Shown piece after piece: positions 1 to 5,563 of a stretch of 6,134 bases of DNA; the first letter of the stretch is position 1, and every line of letters starts with the position of its first letter. The notes beneath the pieces are model-generated. The model was not told the origin of the DNA. It ran no database searches and was given only the letters and a program-made list of their open reading frames with translations. The position numbers and the translations under genes are program-made. Source of the stretch: Candidatus Dormiibacterota bacterium (lineage in GTDB: Bacteria; Chloroflexota; Dormibacteria; Aeolococcales; Aeolococcaceae); contig JAFAJR010000010.1 in NCBI GenBank assembly GCA_019236085.1, forward strand, positions 1-6,134, given 5' to 3'.

Positions 1-131
1 GGCGGCCGGTCGCCGGCGAGCTTCAGCAGTGCCGCGGCCAGCTCCTCCTCGGTTCGGAACACGGTCCCCTCGCCGAACCAGTCCTCCGCCTCGGCACGGC
101 CGGCCCACATGGGCTCGGGGTTCGTGCTCAT
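1..131 (-). CDS. Hypothetical protein, N-terminal fragment (runs off left edge)
   Basis: This is an open frame on the minus strand from an ATG at 131-129 to the window edge, giving 43 complete codons. The visible protein begins MSTNPEPMWAGRAEAEDWF and continues into an acidic, probably helical stretch (RTEEELAAALLKLAGD). Third codon positions are almost all G or C, matching the other genes, which is the main reason to accept it as real coding sequence. No domain is recognisable in so short a piece, and there is no signal peptide or membrane segment. No Shine-Dalgarno sequence precedes the ATG, but a TACGAT box sits 8 bases upstream, which would fit a leaderless transcript. It is divergent from the ATPase gene at 270, so the two do not share an operon. 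The function is unknown. Confidence 0.65.
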   Translation of the reverse strand, partial: MSTNPEPMWAGRAEAEDWFGEGTVFRTEEELAAALLKLAGDRP

Positions 132-139
132 CCGCGTCG

Positions 140-145
140 ATCGTA
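140..145 (-). promoter_or_regulatory. Candidate -10 box for a leaderless transcript
   Basis: On the minus strand the hexamer reads TACGAT and ends 8 bases before the ATG at 131. It fits the TANNNT pattern of many high-GC bacterial -10 elements, at the distance expected if transcription starts at or next to the start codon. The gene lacks a ribosome binding site, which agrees with leaderless expression. No convincing -35 hexamer is visible at 16-18 bases upstream. This is a pattern match only. Confidence 0.3.
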
Positions 146-254
146 CGCGCAGGGTTCGTCCGAAGCTGGAAACCATCGTGTATCGAACCGGTTGCTCGCC
201 ACCGACATCGGAGGGTGCCCAAGCACAATCGACCGGCACGCAATCCGCGTTTGC

Positions 255-261
255 AGAGGAG
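255..261 (+). promoter_or_regulatory. Ribosome binding site that decides the GTG start at 270
   Basis: The sequence AGAGGAG lies 8 bases before the GTG at 270-272. An in-frame ATG at 192 would add 26 residues, but it has no comparable site and its extra peptide has no family resemblance. The GTG is therefore preferred. Confidence 0.75.
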
Positions 262-269
262 CCCGTCCG

Positions 270-1433
270 GTGAGCACAGCCCCAGCCAAGATCGACTCTC
301 GGTATCTCGAGGCGCTCGGACCACTGCGTCCGCTGGTCGATGACGACAGCCTGACCGAGATCATGGTCAACGGAGCGGACATGGTCTACGTCGAACGCAA
401 GGGCAAGATCCTGCTGACCGACATCCGCTCCGACGACGAGGCGCACCTGCTGCGCGTCATCGAGACGATCGTCAGCTCGGTGGGCCGCCGCATCGACGCG
501 CGCAACCCGCTGTGCGACGCCAGGCTGCTCGACGGCTCGCGCGTCAACGCGGCGCTGCCGCCGGTGGCCCTCGACGGGCCGCTGCTCACCATCCGCAAGT
601 TCAGCAAGGACCCGTACCAGGCGAGTGACCTCATCGGGTTCGGCACCCTGACCCAGGAGGCCGCTTCCTTCATCCAGGCATGCGTCCTCGCCCGGGCCAA
701 CATCATCATCTCCGGCGGCACAGGCACCGGCAAGACCACGCTGCTCAACGTGTGCAGCGGCTTCATCCCCATCGACGAGCGCATCGTCACGATCGAGGAC
801 GCCGCCGAGCTGCAGCTGCACCAGGAGCACGTGTGCCGCCTGGAGTCGCGCCCCGCGGACATCAACGGCGAGGGACGCATCAACATACGCGACCTTGTCA
901 TCAACTCACTGCGCATGCGGCCGGACCGCATCGTCGTCGGTGAGTGCCGCGGCGGCGAGGCGCTCGACATGCTGCAGGCGATGAACACCGGCCATGACGG
1001 CTCGCTGACCACGATCCATGCCAACTCTCCGCGCGAGATGCTCTCCAGGCTGGAGACGCTGGTGCTGATGGCCGGCATGGACCTTCCGTTGAAGGCCATC
1101 CGTCAGCAGATCGCCGGCGCCATCAACCTGGTGGTGCAGCTGAACCGGTTGAAGGACGGGTCGCGCAAGGTGGTCGCGGTGACCGAGGTCATCGGCATGG
1201 AAGGCGACATGATCACCATGCAGGAGATCTTCAAGTTCGAGTCGCATGGTGCCGACGCCACCACGGGCAAGATCCTCGGCGAGTTCAACCCCACAGGCAT
1301 CAGGCCGCGCATCATCGACCGCCTGTTCGACATGGGCATCCCGCTGCCGCCGAGACTCGCAGCGCTGTTCCCCGACCGCCGGCAGGCGGCAGCTGAACAG
1401 CGCAACGGCCAGCATCTCGCCAGGGCCAGCTGA
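270..1433 (+). CDS. cpaF: CpaF/TadA-family secretion ATPase, short form without N-terminal extension
   Basis: This is a 387-residue cytoplasmic P-loop ATPase of the VirB11/CpaF/TadA branch of the type II/IV secretion superfamily. Family members form hexamers that power Tad/Flp pilus assembly or secretion. Visible motifs in order are TEIMVNG (29-35) in the N-terminal domain, Walker A GGTGTGKTT (149-157, Lys155), the Asp box IEDAAE (175-180), Walker B RIVVGE (220-225, Glu225), and the His box GHDGSLTTIHAN (241-252). All expected catalytic residues are present, so it looks active. The GTG start has a good ribosome site; the longer ATG frame from 192 is less likely. Compared with the second ATPase at 2098-3645, it lacks about 142 N-terminal residues (Pro-rich segment plus helical linker) and has a different C-terminus about 14 residues longer. 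A lipoprotein gene follows 37 bp downstream and may be co-transcribed. No TadB/TadC gene is adjacent. The family is certain; the particular machine it serves is not. Confidence 0.93.
   Translation: MSTAPAKIDSRYLEALGPLRPLVDDDSLTEIMVNGADMVYVERKGKILLTDIRSDDEAHLLRVIETIVSSVGRRIDARNPLCDARLLDGSRVNAALPPVALDGPLLTIRKFSKDPYQASDLIGFGTLTQEAASFIQACVLARANIIISGGTGTGKTTLLNVCSGFIPIDERIVTIEDAAELQLHQEHVCRLESRPADINGEGRINIRDLVINSLRMRPDRIVVGECRGGEALDMLQAMNTGHDGSLTTIHANSPREMLSRLETLVLMAGMDLPLKAIRQQIAGAINLVVQLNRLKDGSRKVVAVTEVIGMEGDMITMQEIFKFESHGADATTGKILGEFNPTGIRPRIIDRLFDMGIPLPPRLAALFPDRRQAAAEQRNGQHLARAS
891..1007 (+). repeat. Left copy of a 117-bp near-identical inverted tract shared by the two ATPase genes
   Basis: Codons 208-246 of this ATPase match codons 350-388 of the minus-strand ATPase (bases 2598-2482) with identical amino acids. 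There are only six base differences, at 896, 908, 941, 956, 995 and 1001, all in third positions. Uninterrupted identity runs cover 909-940 (32 bp) and 957-994 (38 bp). The copies are inverted and about 1.47 kb apart. The tract spans the Walker B and His-box region, so protein constraint contributes to the match. Confidence 0.85.
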
Positions 1434-1470
1434 CAAAAACTCCGCAGCCGTCGCTCCGAGCGGGGGCTTC

Positions 1471-2085
1471 ATGCGAGAATCGCGCGCGATGTCGCGCCGC
1501 GCCGCTGGATGGGTTGCCGGTGTCGCCGTGCTGATTGCGACGCTAGTGGCCTGCGGCGCCGGGTCGCAGCAATCGCCGTCATCGAGCGGCACTCCTGCCC
1601 CGACGGCCACCGCAACTCCGGCGCCGACCGCCGCGCCGACGCTGCCGGCGACGCCGGTGGTGGGCAGCGGCGCCGCCGACCCGGTCACCGCGGTGAAAGA
1701 CGTGACCAACGACGGCGGGACCAACCAGTTCTGCCAGCACTCGTATGCAGTGTCGCCCTGCCCCGTGACGGAACGCTTCGGTGACCGGCTTGATTCCAAT
1801 CCCTTCTCCGCACCGGCCGGAGGCGCGGCTCCGATCTGCCGCTGCCAGAACGCGCCGCAGATGACGTACACCTTGATCAGCCAGAGCGGCGATTGGGCGT
1901 ACGTCGGGTACGACATCGGCGCCGGCGCACCGACGTTGCGTTTCACGGTGCTGGATGTCGGCGGCAGCTGGTACGTCGACGACCAGGACCTCGGCTGCGC
2001 GCAGACCTCGATCTACAACCCCGGCTACGACGCCGTCACATCGACCACCGCAACCCCAGGACCGACAGCGCCTTCCGGCTGCTGA
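1471..2085 (+). CDS. Putative lipoprotein with Pro/Thr linker and cysteine-containing C-terminal domain
   Basis: This encodes 204 residues from the ATG at 1471, or 198 from an ATG at 1489. The 1471 start has a G-run (1462-1466) 4 bases upstream; the 1489 start has GAGAA at 1475-1479; the choice is open. The N-terminus is a type II signal peptide: two arginines, a hydrophobic run (about 14-27), then lipobox LVAC with Cys28 as the predicted lipidation site. A Pro/Thr/Ala-rich linker (about 38-64) resembles cell-wall spacers of exported proteins. The remaining domain has Cys in NQFCQH, SPCPV, ICRC and DLGC, enough for disulfides outside the cytoplasm. A final Pro/Thr tail ends in SGC, so the last residue is also Cys. 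The GGSWYVDDQ segment vaguely recalls the closing strands of NTF2-like lipoprotein domains, but I cannot assign a family. It follows the short ATPase by 37 bp and converges on the second ATPase. Its function is unknown. Confidence 0.82.
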   Translation: MRESRAMSRRAAGWVAGVAVLIATLVACGAGSQQSPSSSGTPAPTATATPAPTAAPTLPATPVVGSGAADPVTAVKDVTNDGGTNQFCQHSYAVSPCPVTERFGDRLDSNPFSAPAGGAAPICRCQNAPQMTYTLISQSGDWAYVGYDIGAGAPTLRFTVLDVGGSWYVDDQDLGCAQTSIYNPGYDAVTSTTATPGPTAPSGC

Positions 2086-2097
2086 CCCGGCCGTTCC

Positions 2098-3645
2098 CTA
2101 GCCGGCGTTCTCCACCACGTGCACCGGCTGGAAGATCTCTTCCGGCAACCCCTCGCCCGAGGTGGTGAGGTGTTCCATGAAGGTCGGCACAGCACCGGTC
2201 GGCGTGTGGAAGCCCTGCACGTGCCCGTCACCGTCGACTCCGGTCTGGCGGAAGGTGAACAGCTCCTGCAGACGCACCTCGTTGCCGTCCGATCCCAGCA
2301 CCTCGGTGATGCTGACGATCTTGCGCGAACCGTCGCGCAACCTCGACTGCTGCACGATGACGTTCACCGCCGAACCGATCTGCTCGCGGATCGCTCGCGA
2401 CGGCAGCTCCGCGCCGGCCATGAGCACGAGCGTCTCGAGACGGCTCACGCAGTCGCGAGGGTTGTTGGCGTGCAGCGTTGTCAGCGACCCGTCGTGGCCG
2501 GTGTTCATCGCCTGCAGCATGTCGAGCGCCTCACCGCCGCGGCACTCTCCGACGACGATGCGGTCCGGCCGCATGCGCAGCGAGTTGATGACGAGGTCAC
2601 GGATGCTGATGCGGCCGCGTCCCTCGACGTTTGCAGGCCGGGTCTCCAGCGTGACCACGTGGTCCTGACGCAGCTGGAGCTCCGCCGCATCCTCGATGGT
2701 GACGATGCGCTCGTCGTGCGGGATGAAGCCGCTCAGGATGTTGAGCGTCGTCGTCTTTCCCGAGCCGGTGCCGCCACTCACCACGATGTTGAACCGCGCC
2801 CTGACGCAGGCGCGCAGGAAACGCACCATGTCGTCGGTGATCGACTCGAACCGGGTGAGGTCGTCGATCGTCAATGCTTCCTTGGCGAACTTGCGGATGG
2901 TCACCGTGGGTCCGCGCAGCGCCAGCGGCGGGATGATGACGTTGACACGCGAACCGTCTTGCAAGCGCGCGTCCACCATCGGCGATGACTCGTCGACGCG
3001 CCGGCCGATGCTGCTGACGATCCTGTCGATCACCTGCATCAGGTGGTCGTTGCTCTCGAAGGTGACGGGGCTGAGCGTGATCTTGCCGCGCTGCTCGATG
3101 TAGATCTGGTTGTAGCCATTCACCATGATCTCGGTCACGTCGGCGTTGGCCAGCAGGTCCTCGAGCGGCCCCAGCCCGAGCACGTCGTTGACGATGATCT
3201 CGACGACGCGGGCCTTCTCCTGGCGCCCCATGGTGATCGCCTGTTCGGCCACCACCTCGTTGAGCAGCTCGGCGATGCGCTGGCGTACCTTCTCGGCCGG
3301 GGTGCTCTCAGTGTCGCCAGCCAGCTCCTCGACAAGCCGCTGGTGCACTTTGGCCCGCAGCGCCGAGTACACCCCGGTGGGCCCCTTGCCCAGCCCTGTC
3401 CGCCCCAGGCCGGTGCGGTTCAGCAACGAGTTCTGACGGGGCGGCTCGCCACCCTCAGCGGGGCGAGGACGAGCCGGGGACGGCGGCGCCACCGCGGCGG
3501 GCCGCGGAGCCTCCGCAACCTGCGGAGCCGGCTCGGCCGGCTGTGCCGGGGGCGCAGGCTGCACCGGCCGCGGAGCCGGCGTCGGGACTGTCTGGAGCGG
3601 CGTGCTCCCTTCGGCTCTGCGCTGGACGCGGTCGAGTAGCGACAT
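2098..3645 (-). CDS. cpaF: CpaF/TadA-family secretion ATPase, full-length with Pro-rich N-terminus
   Basis: This is a 515-residue cytoplasmic ATPase of the CpaF/TadA family, which drives Tad/Flp pilus assembly in the systems where it has been studied. Residues about 18-70 are a Pro/Ala-rich, probably disordered segment. Residues about 92-165 form the helical N-terminal region typical of full-length CpaF (ALRAKVHQRLVEEL, then AEKVRQRIAELL and VEIIVNDVLGLGPLEDLL). The core follows: TEIMVNG (171-177), Walker A GGTGSGKTT (291-299, Lys297), Asp box IEDAAE (317-322), Walker B RIVVGE (362-367, Glu367), and His box GHDGSLTTLHAN (383-394). All catalytic motifs are intact. Motif spacing is identical to the 270-1433 paralogue with an offset of 142 residues, so the pair differ mainly at the ends. 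No ribosome site precedes the ATG; a TAGCGT box 8 bases upstream suggests leaderless transcription. Its stop lies 12 bp from the converging lipoprotein stop. No partner pilus genes are visible. Confidence 0.95.
   Translation of the reverse strand: MSLLDRVQRRAEGSTPLQTVPTPAPRPVQPAPPAQPAEPAPQVAEAPRPAAVAPPSPARPRPAEGGEPPRQNSLLNRTGLGRTGLGKGPTGVYSALRAKVHQRLVEELAGDTESTPAEKVRQRIAELLNEVVAEQAITMGRQEKARVVEIIVNDVLGLGPLEDLLANADVTEIMVNGYNQIYIEQRGKITLSPVTFESNDHLMQVIDRIVSSIGRRVDESSPMVDARLQDGSRVNVIIPPLALRGPTVTIRKFAKEALTIDDLTRFESITDDMVRFLRACVRARFNIVVSGGTGSGKTTTLNILSGFIPHDERIVTIEDAAELQLRQDHVVTLETRPANVEGRGRISIRDLVINSLRMRPDRIVVGECRGGEALDMLQAMNTGHDGSLTTLHANNPRDCVSRLETLVLMAGAELPSRAIREQIGSAVNVIVQQSRLRDGSRKIVSITEVLGSDGNEVRLQELFTFRQTGVDGDGHVQGFHTPTGAVPTFMEHLTTSGEGLPEEIFQPVHVVENAG
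2482..2598 (-). repeat. Right copy of the 117-bp near-identical inverted tract
   Basis: This is the counterpart of bases 891-1007, read on the minus strand, and covers codons 350-388 of the second ATPase. It differs from the left copy at six third-codon positions only. Immediately outside it, synonymous differences become dense on both sides (for example GAC GCC GCC against GAT GCG GCG in the Asp box, and several CTG/CTC swaps after the His box). Confidence 0.85.
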
Positions 3646-3653
3646 GCGAGATG

Positions 3654-3659
3654 ACGCTA
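3654..3659 (-). promoter_or_regulatory. Candidate -10 box for leaderless cpaF transcript
   Basis: The minus-strand hexamer TAGCGT (a TANNNT match) ends 8 bases before the ATG at 3645, the same spacing as the TACGAT box before the gene at 131. A TTGCGA hexamer lies further up at 3685-3680, but the 20-base spacer is longer than usual. The lack of a ribosome site at this start supports a leaderless reading. The evidence is weak and rests on pattern only. Confidence 0.28.
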
Positions 3660-3750
3660 CCCGGCCGCCGGAACAGACCTCGCAAGGTGATGCAACGATC
3701 CTGTCGAAGCTCGAACAGCCAGGCCGCGCCGCGGGTTACATGGAGCCCGC

Positions 3751-4695
3751 ATGGACCTGGACGAGCGACCCGGCTCCTGGAGCGCTTTTCTCAGCGCCGG
3801 CGATGCGGTGCGCGCCCCCTGGCTGATCGAGCCCGAAGAGGGGCGAAGCGGCCACGCCGGGCTGCTGCGGGCCGCCGGCATCGCCGCCGGCTGCGCCGTG
3901 GCGGCAGCCCTCGCCGTGCTGCACCTCGCCGGCAGCGCGGCTCCCGCCGCGGCCGACTCCGGCGCTGACGGGACCCTCTTCTCGCTCACCAACTCGGACC
4001 GGGCGAGCAACGGCGTGGCCTCGCTCTCCTACAGCGGCACGCTGCAGACAATCGGCGAGGGCGGCTACTACGGCGGCTGCGGCTTCGCCGTGCACGGCCG
4101 CTCGGTCGACATGATCGAGCGCAACTACTTCGCCCACCCCATCCTGAACTGCGGCCAGCTGGTCTTCTCCATCATGCAGGCCTACGGCGTTCCCTACCGC
4201 TCGGCGGGCGAGAACATCGGCTGGGTCTCGGGCGAGACCAGCGGCGGAGCCGCGGCCAACTACATCAACGGCGCCTTCATGAACAGCCCGGACCACCGGG
4301 CCAACATCCTGGACGGCAACTACACCGAGATGGGTGTGGGCTCCGACGCGACCGCCCCCGGCCAGAGCTGGACCGGAGCCGGGTCACCCGGCTACACCAA
4401 CGTCTGGATCTTCTCCGAGGAGTTCGCCCAGGTCGGCAACGCAGGCCCGCCTCCACCGCCGCCCACCCCGCGTCCCACCTCGGGCGGCACCCCGCGCAAC
4501 TCCCCGGCGCCTCCAGCGCCGGCGCAGGCTCCGGCAACCACGACGCCGGCGCCCACGCCCCGGCCCACGCCGACACCTATCCCGGTGCCGGCGGCCGTCC
4601 TCCCCGCCTTCGCTCCCGCCCCGCTGAACTTCGAGTTCCAGGGCCTGCTGCCGAGCAGTGTCGAATCAGTGCTCGAGGCCTACCTGGACGATTGA
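3751..4695 (+). CDS. CAP-domain (SCP/PR-1-like) protein, membrane-anchored or secreted, Pro-rich tail
   Basis: This encodes 314 residues from the ATG at 3751, with GGAG at 3742-3745 as ribosome site. A hydrophobic segment at about 43-63, followed by APAAA and DSG near 64-71, could be a signal peptide cleavage region or a signal anchor; the polar N-region before it is unusually long (about 37 residues). The CAP domain covers about 76-225. It shows LTNSDRASNG (79-88, the usual N..R..nG opening), RNYFAH (124-129, His129), SAGENIGW (151-158, Glu154) and SPDHRANIL (179-187, His182), followed by GVG (195-197). These match the bacterial YkwD-like CAP pattern including the two His and the Glu of the GEN motif. 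Cys110 and Cys134 could pair. From about 231 to 288 the chain is a Pro/Thr/Ala-rich stalk, then a short end, LNFEFQG to LEAYLDD. CAP proteins act outside the cell, but the molecular role of bacterial ones is mostly unsettled. It is the first gene of a coupled operon with an ABC exporter. Confidence 0.9.
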   Translation: MDLDERPGSWSAFLSAGDAVRAPWLIEPEEGRSGHAGLLRAAGIAAGCAVAAALAVLHLAGSAAPAAADSGADGTLFSLTNSDRASNGVASLSYSGTLQTIGEGGYYGGCGFAVHGRSVDMIERNYFAHPILNCGQLVFSIMQAYGVPYRSAGENIGWVSGETSGGAAANYINGAFMNSPDHRANILDGNYTEMGVGSDATAPGQSWTGAGSPGYTNVWIFSEEFAQVGNAGPPPPPPTPRPTSGGTPRNSPAPPAPAQAPATTTPAPTPRPTPTPIPVPAAVLPAFAPAPLNFEFQGLLPSSVESVLEAYLDD

Positions 4696-4700
4696 GGAGA
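4694..4700 (+). promoter_or_regulatory. Ribosome binding site overlapping the CAP gene stop codon
   Basis: GAGGAGA at 4694-4700 overlaps the TGA stop of the CAP gene (4693-4695) and lies 5 bases before the GTG at 4706. This arrangement favours translational coupling. It also selects the GTG over the in-frame ATG at 4658, which lies inside the CAP gene and has no such site. Confidence 0.75.
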
Positions 4701-4705
4701 CGAGC

Positions 4706-5563
4706 GTGACCCAGCTGCAGACCGCTCCGCCCGCCGCCCCGTACCCCGTCGCCGACGCGATGACAGCGTCGCGCCTCGAGGACATCGTCATCGCCACCGA
4801 CCTGCGCAAGCGATACCACGTGAGCCGGCCGCCACGTGACGTGCTGCGCGGGGTGTCGCTCCGCGTCTCGAGGGGCGAGTTCGTCGCCATCATGGGCGCC
4901 AGCGGCAGTGGCAAGAGCACGCTGCTGCACATCCTCGGCGGCCTGGAGGCGCCGGACTCCGGCTCGGTCCGGATCGCCGGCATCGATGTCAACGCCCTGC
5001 GCGACTCGCCGCGCTCCGCCTTCCGGCGCGACCACGTGGGCTTCGTCTTCCAGTCGTTCAACCTGCTGCCCACGCTCAGCGCGGCGGAGAACATCGCCCT
5101 GCCGCTCCGGCTGCGCAACCAGACACGGCTGGGCCGGGGCGGCCGGCTGGCCTCGCGGGCCATCCTCGACCGGGTCGAGACGCTCATGGACCAGCTCAAC
5201 CTGCACGGCCTCCAGGGCCACAGTCCTGAGGAGATCTCGGGTGGCGAGCAGCAACGCGTGGCGATCGCCAGGGCGCTGGCCGCCTCGCCCCTGCTGCTGC
5301 TGGCCGACGAGCCCACCGGCAACCTTGACTGGAGCACCGGTCACGATGTGATGGGAGTGCTGCGCAAGCTCTGCGCCGCAGAGCGTCAGACAGCGCTGCT
5401 GGTCACCCACGACGCCCGGGTCGCCGCGTACGCCGACCGGGTGCTGGTGATGCGAGACGGCATGATCCTGGCGGAGTTCCTGCAGCCGGCACAGCGGGGC
5501 CGTCGCGGCGAGCACCCCGACGCCGGTCCGCTCGTGGCACGCCTGGCGCAGCTGGAGCTGTGA
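4706..5563 (+). CDS. ABC transporter ATP-binding protein, MacB/LolD-type
   Basis: This is a 285-residue cytoplasmic nucleotide-binding subunit of the MacB/LolD/FtsE-like group, which pairs with FtsX-like permeases. Visible motifs are aromatic Tyr37 (A-loop), Walker A GASGSGKST (64-72, Lys70), Q-loop Gln116 in VFQSFNLLP, signature ISGGEQQR (177-184), Walker B LLLLADEP (196-203, Glu202), D-loop TGNLD (204-208), and the switch His235 in LVTHD. All catalytic elements are intact. FQSFNLLP with SGGEQQRVAIARAL is characteristic of this subfamily. It is longer than the usual 220-250 residues because of about 26 Pro/Ala-containing residues at the N-terminus and a polar C-terminal extension of about 30. 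The GTG start is chosen for its ribosome site; an in-frame ATG at 4760 would trim 18 residues. It lies 10 bp after the CAP gene and overlaps the permease start by 4 bases, so the three are almost surely co-transcribed. The substrate cannot be told from sequence. Confidence 0.93.
   Translation: MTQLQTAPPAAPYPVADAMTASRLEDIVIATDLRKRYHVSRPPRDVLRGVSLRVSRGEFVAIMGASGSGKSTLLHILGGLEAPDSGSVRIAGIDVNALRDSPRSAFRRDHVGFVFQSFNLLPTLSAAENIALPLRLRNQTRLGRGGRLASRAILDRVETLMDQLNLHGLQGHSPEEISGGEQQRVAIARALAASPLLLLADEPTGNLDWSTGHDVMGVLRKLCAAERQTALLVTHDARVAAYADRVLVMRDGMILAEFLQPAQRGRRGEHPDAGPLVARLAQLEL

Noticed and set aside
192..269. Upstream ATG extending the first ATPase by 26 residues
   Set aside because: There is no ribosome site at 192, while AGAGGAG sits 8 bases before the GTG at 270. 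The added peptide is unlike CpaF N-termini.
132..269. Promoter for the plus-strand ATPase in the divergent gap
   Set aside because: CACAAT at 224-229 resembles a -10 box, but no acceptable -35 lies 16-18 bases upstream and no operator-like palindrome is convincing. I see nothing firm here beyond the ribosome site and the minus-strand box.
386..1099. Long minus-strand open frame opposite the first ATPase, with a similar one on the plus strand (2162-2668) opposite the second ATPase
   Set aside because: The two antisense frames share peptide stretches only because they are shadows of the same conserved ATPase codons. They have no family features or ribosome sites, and high-GC genes commonly leave long antisense frames open.
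906..1946. 346-codon minus-strand open frame across the ATPase end and the lipoprotein
   Set aside because: Its translation is low-complexity and His/Ala/Gly-rich. It overlaps two well-supported genes and has no recognisable domain, so it is a GC-bias shadow.
2087..2105. Small inverted repeat (CCGGC, 9-base loop, GCCGG) at the convergent gene ends, as a shared terminator
   Set aside because: It is only a 5-bp stem with no T-tract on either side. Such hairpins arise by chance at this GC content, though the location is suggestive.
3511..3527. 6-bp hairpin and repeated GCGGAGCC units near the start of the second ATPase
   Set aside because: They encode the Pro/Ala-rich N-terminal segment. The repetition follows from the low-complexity peptide rather than a regulatory element.
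4504..4522. Perfect 7-bp GC hairpin with a 5-base loop inside the CAP gene
   Set aside because: It lies within codons for the Pro/Ala repeat stalk, has no T-run, and is explained by repetitive proline and alanine codons.
4577..5515. 312-codon minus-strand open frame opposite the ABC ATPase
   Set aside because: The plus strand carries every ABC motif. The antisense product is rich in Arg, Gln and His without domain features.
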